32,313 bases of DNA from Rhodospirillum sp. UBA1311 (lineage in GTDB: Bacteria > Pseudomonadota > Alphaproteobacteria > Rhodospirillales > Rhodospirillaceae): assembly GCA_002307145.1 (NCBI GenBank), contig DBTR01000062.1, positions 2,138 to 34,450 of the forward strand. Reading direction: 5' to 3'. Below, one piece after another: positions 14,606 to 23,104 of this stretch. Under the pieces are notes generated by a model. That model saw nothing but the letters and a program-made list of their open reading frames with translations, was not told the DNA's origin and made no database searches. Each line of letters begins with the position of its first letter. The first letter of the stretch is position 1. The position numbers were made by a program, and so were the translations under genes.

Positions 14606-15429
14606 GGCGCTTTTCTCGCGATGCAGGCGAGGGCGGGCTTGGCCGGGTCCCAGATCAGCTGCGCCGACTTGCCCGCAATTCGCAGCATCCGGCCGAAGCT
14701 GCCGTCGTAGCGGGTTTCGCCGGTGCCACGCGTGCCGACGAACACTTCCGTGGCGTCGCCGATCTCGATCCGTGCGCTCGGCAGCGGATCGGCGTTGTAG
14801 AAGGTGGCGACCGCTTCGGAATTGTCGTCGCAGGTGAAGCGCACGGTCTGTTCGGGCGCGGCCAACTGCCAGCGCGTGCGGAGTTCGGCGATGCGGTGGC
14901 GGTAGGCGTCGGCGATGCAGGCGCGCGCCTCTCCCGCCGCGGTCCCGCAGGCGTCGCGCTCCTTGGCCCAGTCCGCCTGCTCGGCGGCGAGTCGCGCCGC
15001 CGCCGCGTTGGCGGGTGCGGTACGCTGGACTTCGCCCAACACCGAGGCCAGCCAGGTGTCGAGGCTCATCAGGTCCGGATCCTTGCAGACCAGGGTTTCC
15101 GCCGCGCTCCTGGTGGCGGCGCAGGAGAAGCTCGGCGCGGCGGGAGCGGCGTAGTCGACGAGCTGGCGTGCCGCGACCCAGCCGATGACGCCGTCGGCGT
15201 CGATCCGGCACCAGCGATCGTCGCCTTCGCCTGCGCAACCGAGGTTCTTGAGCTTGCCGTCGCCCTTCGCCAGGGTGCGGAGCACCGGCGCGGCGATGCG
15301 CTTGTCGCTACGCAGTTCGGCACCCGCGTTCGAGCGCACCTGGAAGGCATCCGGGCCGTCGGCGGCGTGGGCGGCAGGCGCGAGAAGCAGCCCGGCGGCG
15401 GCCAGGGCGACGATCAATTTCCGAGACAT
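14602..15429 (-). CDS. Secreted SH3 + LprI + MliC-like protein (predicted lysozyme inhibitor)
   Basis: 275-residue exported protein. The signal peptide is about residues 1-22 (ends AAHA). Then come a bacterial SH3-like domain (about 28-95, with WCRIDADGVIGWVAARQL), a four-cysteine LprI-type region (about 103-180, FSCAATRSAAETLVCKDPDL) and a C-terminal MliC-like beta domain (VRFTCDDNSEAVATFYN ... GRMLRIAGKSAQLIW). LprI and MliC families inhibit c-type lysozyme in the periplasm. Start chosen from CGGAG 8 nt upstream and the signal peptide. It is followed on the same strand by gor upstream; whether they share a transcript is unclear. Confidence 0.78.
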   Translation of the reverse strand: MSRKLIVALAAAGLLLAPAAHAADGPDAFQVRSNAGAELRSDKRIAAPVLRTLAKGDGKLKNLGCAGEGDDRWCRIDADGVIGWVAARQLVDYAAPAAPSFSCAATRSAAETLVCKDPDLMSLDTWLASVLGEVQRTAPANAAAARLAAEQADWAKERDACGTAAGEARACIADAYRHRIAELRTRWQLAAPEQTVRFTCDDNSEAVATFYNADPLPSARIEIGDATEVFVGTRGTGETRYDGSFGRMLRIAGKSAQLIWDPAKPALACIARKAP

Positions 15430-15449
15430 TTCGAATTCTCCGGGAGGGG

Positions 15450-16796
15450 TCAGCGCATCAGCACGAGTTCTTCCGACATTGTCGGGTGAAGCGCAACCGT
15501 CTCGTCGAACTGCGCCTTGGTCAGCTTCGCCTTCACCGCCACCGCGGCGGCCTGGAGAATCTCGGGCGCGTCCGGGCCGATCATGTGGAGGCCGAGGACC
15601 TGCCCGGTGACGCCGTCGGTGACCATCTTGTAGAGCGCACGTTCGTCGCGTTGCGCCAGGACGTTCTTCATCGGCCGGAAATCGGCGGTGTAGACATTCA
15701 CCATGCCGTGCTTTTCCCGCGCTTCCGCCTCGGTGAGGCCGACGGCGGCGATCGGCGGGTGGCTGTAAACCGCCGAGGGGATGCAATCGTAATCGACCCG
15801 ATGCGGCAGGTTGCCGAACTGGGTATCGGCGAAGGCGTGGCCTTCGCGAATCGCGACCGGCGTGAGTTGCACCCGATCGGTCACGTCGCCGACCGCGAAA
15901 ATCGAAGGGACGTTGGTGCGGCTGTCGGCATCCACCACGATCGCGCCCGATTTCGCCAGCGCCACGCCGAGCTTTTCGAGTCCGAGGCCCGCGCTGTTGG
16001 GCCGCCGCCCGAGCGCGAACAGCAGGCAGTCCGCCTTGAGGGTGCGGCCGTCGGTGGTGCGGATCGCGAGGGTGCCGTCGGGCTCCTGGTCGACGCCCTC
16101 GAATTTGGTGTCGAAGCGGAAGTCGATGCCCTTGCTCCGCGAGATCTCCATCAGGCGGTCGCGCACCGCGGCGTCGTAGCGGCGGAGGATCTCGCCGCCG
16201 CGCAGCACCATCGTCACCTTCGATCCGAAGGAGTTGAAGATTCCGGCGAACTCGTTGGCGATGTAGCCGCCGCCCGCGATCACCATGCGCTTCGGCACCG
16301 CCTTGAAGTGGAAGACTTCGTTCGACGAGACGCCGAGGTCCGCGCCGGGGAAGGTGGGCAGCACCGGGCGCGCGCCGGTGGCGACGAGGATGATCTTCGC
16401 GCCGTGGCGGCTACCGTCCGCAAGTTCGACGGTGTGGGGATCGAGGAGGCCGGCGCGCTGCTGGAAGATCCGCACGCCGCGTGTCGCGAGGGTATCGCGG
16501 TAGAGGTCTTCGAGGCGCGCGACCTCTGCCTGGACCTCGTCGCGCAGGTGCGGCCAGTCGAAGCGGCAGTCCGGCACGTCCCAGCCGAAGCGCTTGGCGT
16601 CCTTCAAGTCCTCGGCGAACGACGCGCCGTAGACCAGGAGCTTTTTCGGCACGCAGCCGCGAATCACGCACGTGCCGCCGAGGCGGTAATCCTCGGCGAT
16701 CGCGACTCTTGCGCCGTGGCTCGCGGCGATTCGCGCCGCGCGCACGCCGCCCGAGCCGCCGCCGATGACGAACAGGTCGAAGTCGAACTCGGGCAT
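15450..16796 (-). CDS. gor: Glutathione-disulfide reductase
   Basis: 448-residue flavoprotein that reduces GSSG with NADPH. It has an N-terminal FAD site (VIGGGSGGVRAARIAA), redox-active Cys43 and Cys48 in GGTCVIRGCVPKK, an NAD(P)-binding GGGYIANEFAGIF segment, FAD-binding IFAVGDV, and the C-terminal HPTMSEE with His437 as acid/base. The length fits the family. It is followed in the same direction by the SH3-LprI gene and preceded by a glutathione peroxidase gene 40 bp away, so gpx-gor forms a thiol-peroxide defence unit. Such protection of O2-sensitive nitrogenase is plausible but not shown. Confidence 0.95.
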   Translation of the reverse strand: MPEFDFDLFVIGGGSGGVRAARIAASHGARVAIAEDYRLGGTCVIRGCVPKKLLVYGASFAEDLKDAKRFGWDVPDCRFDWPHLRDEVQAEVARLEDLYRDTLATRGVRIFQQRAGLLDPHTVELADGSRHGAKIILVATGARPVLPTFPGADLGVSSNEVFHFKAVPKRMVIAGGGYIANEFAGIFNSFGSKVTMVLRGGEILRRYDAAVRDRLMEISRSKGIDFRFDTKFEGVDQEPDGTLAIRTTDGRTLKADCLLFALGRRPNSAGLGLEKLGVALAKSGAIVVDADSRTNVPSIFAVGDVTDRVQLTPVAIREGHAFADTQFGNLPHRVDYDCIPSAVYSHPPIAAVGLTEAEAREKHGMVNVYTADFRPMKNVLAQRDERALYKMVTDGVTGQVLGLHMIGPDAPEILQAAAVAVKAKLTKAQFDETVALHPTMSEELVLMR

Positions 16797-16836
16797 GAGG
16801 CGGTTCCTTCTCGGCGGCGGGGGCGCGGGCGGAGGC

Positions 16837-17397
16837 TCAGCCCCAGAGGATCTTGAGCTGCTTTTCGATCTCGTCGACGATCATCGGATCGTCGGGCGGA
16901 ACGTCGGAGGCGAAGCGCGCGGTCACCGTTCCGGCCGGGCCGACGATGAACTTTTCGAAGTTCCACATCACTTCCGGCGGGTCCGCCGGGTTGCGGCCCC
17001 GGCTGACCAGACGCTCGCGGAAGCCCGAATCCGGGCGCTTCTGCGCTTCCGGGCACTGGGCGATCAGCGCGGTGTAGAGCGGGTGGCGGCGTTCGCCCGA
17101 GACCGCGATCTTTGCGAACATCGGGAAGGTGACGTCGTAGGTGGACTTGCAGAACGCCGCGATTTCCTCCTCGCTGCCGGGTTCCTGCTCGGCGAAGTCG
17201 TTGGAGGGGAAGCCGAGAACGAAAAAGCCCCGGTTGTGGTAGGTCTGGAACAGGGATTCGAGCGCTTCGTACTGCGGCGTCAGGCCGCACTTCGAGGCGA
17301 CGTTGACGATCAGCAGCACGTGCCCGGCATAGTTCGCGAGGCTCGCGGGCGCGCCGGTGATGGACGTGAGGGGGATTTCGGTCAGGGCTTCGGTCAT
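16837..17397 (-). CDS. Glutathione peroxidase family protein
   Basis: 186-residue thiol peroxidase of the GPx/BtuE family. The peroxidatic cysteine is Cys37 in NVASKCGLTPQY, and the catalytic set continues with FPSNDF (63-68) and WNFEKF near 140. It is a cysteine, not selenocysteine, form. It reduces hydroperoxides with thioredoxin or glutathione. The gor gene follows 40 bp downstream on the same strand, consistent with co-transcription. Confidence 0.93.
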   Translation of the reverse strand: MTEALTEIPLTSITGAPASLANYAGHVLLIVNVASKCGLTPQYEALESLFQTYHNRGFFVLGFPSNDFAEQEPGSEEEIAAFCKSTYDVTFPMFAKIAVSGERRHPLYTALIAQCPEAQKRPDSGFRERLVSRGRNPADPPEVMWNFEKFIVGPAGTVTARFASDVPPDDPMIVDEIEKQLKILWG

Positions 17398-17451
17398 ATC
17401 GGGTTCCTCTTTTGCGCGGCAAGCCGCTCGGGGCGACCGAAAGCATATAGG

Positions 17452-17479
17452 CCGCCGCAGGACGGATGTCCTGCGGCGG
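17452..17479. terminator. Stem-loop between fucO and gpx
   Basis: CCGCCGCAGGAC (17452-17463) and GTCCTGCGGCGG (17468-17479) form a perfect 12-bp stem with a GGAT loop. It lies 21 bp after the fucO stop on the minus strand. A smaller GATTTT-CCCGC-AAAATC repeat sits between them. No long T-run, so termination may be partial. Confidence 0.6.
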
Positions 17480-17499
17480 TGCGAGATTTTCCCGCAAAA

Positions 17500-18651
17500 T
17501 CAGTAGAGGGCGCGGTAGAGACCCTCGATTTCCTTGACGTTGGTTTGGCGCGGATTGCCACCGGTGCAGACGTCGGCGAACGCCGCTTGCGCGAGATCCG
17601 GGATGTCCTCTTCCTTCACCCCGATGTCCCTGAGCGATGGCGGAATCCCGACGTCGCGGCCGAGCGACTGCACCGCCTCGACGACGATCTTGCGCACCTG
17701 GGCGATGGGTTTGTCCTCGCACCCCTTGATTCCCATGGCGCGGGCGATGTCGCGATACTTCTCGCCGGTGTAGTCGGCGTTGTAGGCCATGATCGTGGGC
17801 AGCAGGATCGCGTTGGCGACGCCGTGCGGGGTGTCGTAGAACGCGCCCAACGGATGCGCCATGCCGTGCACCAGGCCGAGGCCGACGTTGGAGAAGCCCA
17901 TCCCGGCGACGTATTGGCCGAGTGCCATTTCCGTCGCACCTTCGGCATCTCCGGCGCAGGAGGCGCGCAGCGACCGGGCGATGATCTCGATCGCCTTGAT
18001 GTGCAGCGCGTCGGGGAGTTCCCACGCGCCCTTGGTGATGTAGCCTTCGATCGCGTGGGTGAGGGCATCCATGCCGGTGGCGGCCTTGAGGTCGCGCGGC
18101 ATCGAGGCCATCAGCTCGGAATCGACGATCGCGACGACCGGGATGTCGTGCGGATCGATGCAGACGAACTTGCGGCGGTTTTCCTCGTCGGTGATCACGT
18201 AGTTGATCGTCACCTCGGCGGCGGTGCCGGCGGTGGTGGCGACGGCGATGATCGGCACGCTCGGGTTCTTCGTCGGCGCGAAGCCTTCGAGGCTGCGGAT
18301 GTCGGCGAATTCCGGATTGTTGACGATGATGCCGATCGCCTTGGCGGTGTCCTGCGGCGAGCCGCCGCCGACCGCGACGATGTAGTCCGCCTTGCTCTGC
18401 TTGAACGCGGCGACGCCTTCGCGCACCACCGCCATCGTCGGGTTGGGCATCACCTGATCGAAGATCTCGTAGGGCAGGTCGGCACCGTCGAGCACCGAGG
18501 TGACCTTGTCGACCACGCCCGCCTTCACCAGGATCTTGTCGGTGACCACCAGGGCCTTCTCGAACCCGCGCCGCTGGGCTTCGACGGCGACCTGGGCCCG
18601 CGCCCCCGGCCCGAAATACGAGGTCTCGTTGAGAATCATTCGGTTTGCCAT
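17500..18651 (-). CDS. fucO: Lactaldehyde reductase / iron-containing alcohol dehydrogenase
   Basis: 383-residue group III Fe-dependent dehydrogenase, the same length as and very close to Escherichia coli FucO along its whole length as I recall it (MANRMILNET, GGGSPQDTAKAIG, TTAGTAAEVTINYVITDE, VAGMGFSNVGLGLVHGMAHP). Metal ligands are Asp195, His199, His262 and His276. It interconverts L-lactaldehyde and 1,2-propanediol with NAD(H). No fucose or rhamnose genes are nearby, so it may serve as a general alcohol dehydrogenase. The MANRM start follows the family; an ATG three codons upstream (18660) is possible. Enzymes of this type are O2-labile. Confidence 0.92.
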   Translation of the reverse strand: MANRMILNETSYFGPGARAQVAVEAQRRGFEKALVVTDKILVKAGVVDKVTSVLDGADLPYEIFDQVMPNPTMAVVREGVAAFKQSKADYIVAVGGGSPQDTAKAIGIIVNNPEFADIRSLEGFAPTKNPSVPIIAVATTAGTAAEVTINYVITDEENRRKFVCIDPHDIPVVAIVDSELMASMPRDLKAATGMDALTHAIEGYITKGAWELPDALHIKAIEIIARSLRASCAGDAEGATEMALGQYVAGMGFSNVGLGLVHGMAHPLGAFYDTPHGVANAILLPTIMAYNADYTGEKYRDIARAMGIKGCEDKPIAQVRKIVVEAVQSLGRDVGIPPSLRDIGVKEEDIPDLAQAAFADVCTGGNPRQTNVKEIEGLYRALY

Positions 18652-18787
18652 GATCTGCATCCTTCGGAGTCTTCGGCCTGTGGGGCGAATTTTAATCGAA
18701 ATTCCCGCGTGCGGTTCTGAGGAAAATCCGATCTTCAACCGCAGGGTTCATGCTCTCGCTCGATAACGCAAAAAATTTCGCGGCGCG

Positions 18788-18814
18788 CGTCACGCGGCGG
18801 CGGCGTGCGGCGTC
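18788..18814 (+). promoter_or_regulatory. Candidate ECF41-type promoter for the CMD-family gene
   Basis: CGTCACG (18788-18794), exactly 16 bp, then CGTC (18811-18814). This matches the ECF41 promoter design as I recall it (TGTCACA at -35 and CGTC at -10) in the GTCAC core and spacing. It lies 36 bp before the AhpD/CMD-family ATG, and an ECF41-like sigma gene follows that gene. Confidence 0.55.
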
Positions 18815-18850
18815 AAAGGGGCAGATCAACCGAGAAAGGACAGTTTTCCG

Positions 18851-19288
18851 ATGACCACACCTCTCGAAGTCGCCAAGCTCGCCCCGGTGCAGTACCAGGG
18901 GCTGTTCGCGGTTTCCCGCGCCTTGGGCGAAGGCGAAATCCCCGCCGCGCTTAAGCACCTCGTCGACTTGCGGGTGTCGCAGATCAATGGCTGCGCCTTC
19001 TGCATCAACCTCCACGCCACCGAGGCGTTGACGGGCGGCGAGGCGAAGTCGCGCACCGATGCGGTGGCGAACTGGCAAGCCTCAGGCGCGTTCACCGACG
19101 CCGAACGTGCCGCTCTTGCCTACGCCGAGGCGCTCACCCGCTGCGACGAACCGGAGATTGCGGCCGCGTCGCGCGATCTCGCCGCCCACTTCACGCAAAA
19201 GCAGGTGGCCGAGCTCACCCTGGTGATCGGCGTGATCAACGCCTGGAACCGCGTCGGCATCGCCGCCCACGCGGTGGCGTTCACCTGA
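18851..19288 (+). CDS. AhpD/carboxymuconolactone decarboxylase-family protein
   Basis: 145 residues, all helical, with the AhpD-type redox motif in QINGCAFCINLHA: Cys48, Cys51 and His55. Such proteins act as alkylhydroperoxidase-like thiol enzymes rather than true decarboxylases. AAAGGA lies upstream of the ATG. The next gene, 55 bp away, encodes an ECF41 sigma factor, the standard partner for this family (the 'COE' genes), and a matching promoter is present, so this is the likely regulated target. Confidence 0.9.
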   Translation: MTTPLEVAKLAPVQYQGLFAVSRALGEGEIPAALKHLVDLRVSQINGCAFCINLHATEALTGGEAKSRTDAVANWQASGAFTDAERAALAYAEALTRCDEPEIAAASRDLAAHFTQKQVAELTLVIGVINAWNRVGIAAHAVAFT

Positions 19289-19296
19289 AGCCCTCG

Positions 19297-19323
19297 GGCG
19301 GCGCGGCTTGTCGCCGCGCCGCC
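19297..19323 (+). terminator. Stem-loop between the CMD and sigma-factor genes
   Basis: GGCGGCGCGGC (19297-19307) and GCCGCGCCGCC (19313-19323) form a perfect 11-bp stem with a TTGTC loop. No T-run follows. It may dampen read-through from the CMD gene into the sigma gene, lying 20 bp before its ATG. Confidence 0.45.
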
Positions 19324-19343
19324 GCTCTCCCATTCTCTGAGCC

Positions 19344-20201
19344 ATGACCGAAGACACCCTTCACCTCGACCCGTTCGCGGCCGCCGCACCCCGTCTGCGG
19401 TCCCTCGCCTATCGCATGCTCGGCTCGTACAGCGACGCCGAGGACGTGGTGCAGGACGCCTGGCTGCGCTGGAGCGCCACCGCCGCTGAGGACATCCGCG
19501 TGCCGGAAGCCTTCCTCACCACCATGGTCGGCCGCATCGCTCTCGATCGCCTGCGCGCCGCGCGCCGCGCACGCGAGGCCTATTTCGGCGCGTGGCTGCC
19601 CGAGCCGGTGGCTCCGGCGGCGGACGACGCCGAGTTGCCGGGCGACGCCTCGGTCGGGTTCCTGGTGCTGCTCGAACGCCTGACGCCGGAGCAGCGCGCG
19701 GTCTACGTGCTGCGCGAGGCGATGGAACTGGACTACGCCCGCATCGCCGAAATCCTCGCCAAGACCGAAGCCGGTTGCCGCCAGTTGATGCGCCGCGCCA
19801 AGGACGCGTTGGGCGGCGCGGCGCGTGCGGCGGTGGATCTCGCCACCGCGCGCCGGGTCGCCGACGCCTTCGCCCGTTTCAGCCTGGCGCGGGATTATGC
19901 TCAAATCGTCGCACTGATGGCCGACGACGCGGTGCTCACCGCCGATGGCGGCGGCATGGCGAAGAGCGCGATCAACCCGATCTATGGCCCGGACCGCATC
20001 GCGCGCTTCTTCATCGGCGTGCAGAACAAGCTCAAGGGTGCGCTCGACTTCCGCTCCGCTGTGATCAACGGCCGCCCCGCCCTCGTCACCACCCGCGACG
20101 GCGCGCTGCACGGCGCAATGAGCTTCGAGATCGTCGACGGGCGGATCGCCAACCTCTACTGGGTGGTCAACCCGCAAAAGCTCGGCCACGTCGCCGCGTG
20201 A
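19344..20201 (+). CDS. ECF sigma factor, ECF41 group with C-terminal NTF2-like domain
   Basis: 285 residues. Sigma region 2 is RLRSLAYRMLGSYSDAEDVVQDAWLRW and region 4 is about 108-160 (LTPEQRAVYVLREAMELDYARIAEIL). A SnoaL/NTF2-like extension (about 170-285) replaces a separate anti-sigma factor. The three ECF41 signature motifs are present or nearly so: WLPEP (84-88) in the linker, DGGGM (201-205, usually DGGGK/R) and NPQKL (276-280, usually NPDKL). The C-terminal domain is known to tune activity in this group. The adjacent CMD gene with an ECF41-like promoter is the likely target. Confidence 0.92.
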   Translation: MTEDTLHLDPFAAAAPRLRSLAYRMLGSYSDAEDVVQDAWLRWSATAAEDIRVPEAFLTTMVGRIALDRLRAARRAREAYFGAWLPEPVAPAADDAELPGDASVGFLVLLERLTPEQRAVYVLREAMELDYARIAEILAKTEAGCRQLMRRAKDALGGAARAAVDLATARRVADAFARFSLARDYAQIVALMADDAVLTADGGGMAKSAINPIYGPDRIARFFIGVQNKLKGALDFRSAVINGRPALVTTRDGALHGAMSFEIVDGRIANLYWVVNPQKLGHVAA

Positions 20202-20207
20202 GGCGTT

Positions 20208-20223
20208 TGTCGCGTTCGCGACA
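20208..20223 (+). promoter_or_regulatory. NifA upstream activator site (nifE)
   Basis: TGTCGCGTTCGCGACA fits TGT-N10-ACA exactly and is almost fully palindromic. It lies 45 bp upstream of the -24 element of the nifE promoter. Confidence 0.85.
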
Positions 20224-20268
20224 TCCGCCGGAACGCCGGACTCCCCGGAATCCCGGGAGTTTCGGCAT

Positions 20269-20284
20269 TGGCATGGCGGTTGCT
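20269..20284 (+). promoter_or_regulatory. Sigma-54 promoter of nifENX operon
   Basis: TGGCATGGCGGTTGCT has GG-N10-GC spacing and a full TTGCT -12 element. With the NifA site just upstream it should drive nifE-nifN-nifX and the following genes under nitrogen-fixing conditions. The nifE ATG is 41 bp downstream. Confidence 0.88.
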
Positions 20285-20324
20285 GCTCGGTCTGCGTGAT
20301 CAACCACGCGACGGGGTGACGCCG

Positions 20325-21734
20325 ATGAAACCACAGGATCTTCGCGCCCTCATGGACGAACCGGCCTGCGCCCACAACGCCAAGGGCAAGTCGGGCTGCG
20401 CCCGCCCCAAGCCCGGGTCGGCTGCGGGCGGCTGCGCCTTCGACGGCGCGCAGATCGCGTTGCTGCCGATCGCCGACGTCGCCCACATCGTCCACGGCGC
20501 GATCGGCTGCGCCGGGTCGAGCTGGGAAAATCGCGGCACCAAGTCCACCGGTCCGACGCTCTACTCCATAGGCATGACCACCGACCTCACCGAGCAGGAC
20601 GTGATCATGGGTCGGGGCGAGAAGCGCCTGTTCCACGCGATCAAGCAGGCGGTCTCCACCTACGATCCGGCGGCAGTGTTCGTCTACGCCACCTGCATCC
20701 CGGCGCTCACCGGCGACGACATGGCGGCGGTCTGCCGCGAGGCGGAAGAGCGCTTCGAGAAGCCGGTGGTGCTGGTGGATTCCGCCGGGTTCTACGGCAC
20801 CAAGAACATGGGCAACCGCCTCGCGGGCGAGGCGATGATGAAGTACGTGATCGGCTCGCGCGAACCGGACCCGATCCCGGAAAACGCGGTGCGCCCAGGC
20901 ATGACCGTCCACGACGTCAACCTGATCGGCGAATACAACATCGCGGGCGAGCTCTGGCACACCTTGCCGCTGCTCGACGAATTGGGCATCCGCGTGCTCT
21001 GCACGCTGTCGGGTGACGCGCGTTATCGCGAGGTGCAGACGATGCACCGCGCCGAAGTCACGATGGTGGTGTGCTCGAAGGCGTCGCTCAACGTCGCGCG
21101 TCATCTCGAACGCAATTGGGGCGTGCCGTGGTTCGAGGGCAGCTTCTACGGCGTCGCCGACACCTCCGCCGCGCTGCGCAGTTTTGCGACTATCATCGGC
21201 GACCCCGATCTTTCCGACCGCACCGAGGCGCTGATCGCGCGGGAAGAAGCCAAGGCGGAAGCCGCGATCGCGCCCTGGCGCTCGCGGCTCAAGGGCAAGC
21301 GGGTGCTGCTCTATACCGGCGGGGTGAAATCCTGGTCGGTGGTTTCCGCATTGCAGGACTTGGGCCTCGACGTCGTTGCCACCGGCACGAAAAAGTCCAC
21401 GGAAGAGGATAAGGCGCGCATCCGCGAGTTGATGGGCGAGAGCGCGGTGATGATCACCGAAGGCTCGGCCCCGGCGCTGCTGAAGGCGGTGAACGACTTG
21501 CAGGCCGACATCCTGATCGCGGGCGGCCGCAACCTCTACACCGCGCTGAAGGCCCGCCTGCCGTTCCTCGACATCAATCAGGAGCGCGAGTTCGCCTACG
21601 CCGGTTATGCGGGCATGGCGGAGCTGGCCAAGCGCCTTGCCCTCTCCCTCGAAAGCCCGATCTGGCCCGCCCTGCGCAAGCCCGCGCCGTGGCGGGCGAT
21701 CCCCGCCGAGGCTGTCACGGAGGCCGCGCAATGA
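20325..21734 (+). CDS. nifE: FeMo-cofactor scaffold protein NifE
   Basis: 469 residues. NifE2N2 is the scaffold on which NifB-co is matured to FeMo-co with Mo and homocitrate. Cysteines fall at positions 37 (GGCAFDG), 62 (GAIGCAGSS), 124 (YATCIPAL) and 250 (VVCSKAS), the same numbers as the cluster-binding cysteines of Azotobacter NifE, which supports the ATG at 20325. Its TGA overlaps the nifN ATG (ATGA at 21731), so the two are translationally coupled in keeping with equal subunit need. First gene of a NifA/sigma-54 operon. Confidence 0.97.
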   Translation: MKPQDLRALMDEPACAHNAKGKSGCARPKPGSAAGGCAFDGAQIALLPIADVAHIVHGAIGCAGSSWENRGTKSTGPTLYSIGMTTDLTEQDVIMGRGEKRLFHAIKQAVSTYDPAAVFVYATCIPALTGDDMAAVCREAEERFEKPVVLVDSAGFYGTKNMGNRLAGEAMMKYVIGSREPDPIPENAVRPGMTVHDVNLIGEYNIAGELWHTLPLLDELGIRVLCTLSGDARYREVQTMHRAEVTMVVCSKASLNVARHLERNWGVPWFEGSFYGVADTSAALRSFATIIGDPDLSDRTEALIAREEAKAEAAIAPWRSRLKGKRVLLYTGGVKSWSVVSALQDLGLDVVATGTKKSTEEDKARIRELMGESAVMITEGSAPALLKAVNDLQADILIAGGRNLYTALKARLPFLDINQEREFAYAGYAGMAELAKRLALSLESPIWPALRKPAPWRAIPAEAVTEAAQ

Positions 21735-23104
21735 CCGAGATTCTCAAGCGTTCCAAGGCGCTCTCCGTCAATCCGTTGAAGGCTTCGAGCACGCTGGGCG
21801 CCAGCCTCGCGATCATGGGGATCAATCGTTCGATCCCGATGATCCACGGCAGCCAGGGCTGCACCGCGTTCGGCAAGGTGTTCTTCGTCCAGCACTTCCA
21901 GGAGCCGATTCCGCTCCAGACCTCGGCGCTCGACCAGATCGGCACGGTGATGGGCTCCTACGACAACCTCGTCGAGGGCCTCGCGACGATCTGCTCAAAG
22001 TCCAAGCCCGACTTTATCGGCGTGCCGACCTCGGGCCTCGCCGAGGTGCAGGGCTTCGACGTCGAAATGGGGGTGAAGGAATTCCGCAAGAAACACCCGG
22101 AATTCGACCGCACCCTGGTGGTGCCGGTGACCACGCCCGACTTCCGCGGTTGCCTCGAATCCGGCTTCGCCGACGCGGTGACCCAGATCATCAAGGCGAC
22201 CGTGCCCGACGCGCCGGGGCGCGCCGGGGAGCGGCGCAAGCAGGTCAACGTCCTGGTCGGCGCGTCCTTGACCTCGGGCGACATCGAGGCGCTGAAGGAA
22301 ACCATCGAGGCGTTCGGCCTGCGCCCGGTGGTGGTGCCGGACGTGTCGGGCTCCCTCGACGGCCACCTCGCGCCGGAAACCTACAACGCGCTGACCACCG
22401 GCGGCACTCCGGTCTCGGAACTCGCGACCCTCGGCCTCGCCCGCGCGACCATCGTCGTCGGCGCATCGATGACCGGCCCGGCCGATGAACTCCGCAGCCG
22501 CACCGGCGTGCCCGACATCCGCTTCGATCACCTCTGCGGCCTCGACGCCACCGACGCCCTGGTGATGGCGCTGCGCGACCTCTCGGGAGCGGAAGTGCCG
22601 GAGCGCCTCGACCGTCAGCGCGCCCAACTCCTCGACGCGATGCTCGACACCCACTTCATGATGGGCTTCAGCCGGGTTGCGGTGGGTGCGGCCCCCGACC
22701 TCCTGGTCGCGCTCTCCGCCCTGCTTCGGGGCACCGGCGCGGAGGTTTGCGCCGCCGTCACCACCGCGTATGCGCCGGTACTGAGCCGTTCAGGCCTTGC
22801 GGCGGTGAAAATCGGCGATCTCGAAGACCTCGAAACCATGGCGCGCAACGGCGGCGCGGAGCTGCTGGTCTGCAATTCCCATGGCGTCGCCACCGCAGAG
22901 CGGCTGGGCATTCCGGTCTATCGCGCCGGGTTCCCGCAGTTCCACTGGTTCGGCGGCTTCGCCAAGACCTGGATCGGCTATCGTGGCGGGCGGCAAGTGC
23001 TCTTCGACCTCGCCAACATCTTGACCGCGTCCGAACGCGGCGAAGTCCATCCGCATCGCTCGATCTACGGCCAGAAGCCGGAATACGGCGGGAGGTGCGC
23101 ATGA
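21731..23104 (+). CDS. nifN: FeMo-cofactor scaffold protein NifN
   Basis: 457 residues, NifK-like partner of NifE. Cys44 lies in IHGSQGCTAFGKVFFVQHFQ, matching the single cluster-bearing cysteine of NifN, while other P-cluster-type cysteines of NifK are absent, as expected. The C-terminal part includes PVYRAGFPQFHWFGG. ATGA overlaps at both ends, with nifE before and nifX after, show tight operon structure. The length fits NifN; no NifB or NifX fusion is present. Confidence 0.97.
   Translation: MTEILKRSKALSVNPLKASSTLGASLAIMGINRSIPMIHGSQGCTAFGKVFFVQHFQEPIPLQTSALDQIGTVMGSYDNLVEGLATICSKSKPDFIGVPTSGLAEVQGFDVEMGVKEFRKKHPEFDRTLVVPVTTPDFRGCLESGFADAVTQIIKATVPDAPGRAGERRKQVNVLVGASLTSGDIEALKETIEAFGLRPVVVPDVSGSLDGHLAPETYNALTTGGTPVSELATLGLARATIVVGASMTGPADELRSRTGVPDIRFDHLCGLDATDALVMALRDLSGAEVPERLDRQRAQLLDAMLDTHFMMGFSRVAVGAAPDLLVALSALLRGTGAEVCAAVTTAYAPVLSRSGLAAVKIGDLEDLETMARNGGAELLVCNSHGVATAERLGIPVYRAGFPQFHWFGGFAKTWIGYRGGRQVLFDLANILTASERGEVHPHRSIYGQKPEYGGRCA

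Noticed and set aside
19281..21731. 816-codon minus-strand open frame
   Set aside because: Spans two unrelated plus-strand genes (ECF41 sigma factor and nifE) and their promoter; not a real gene.
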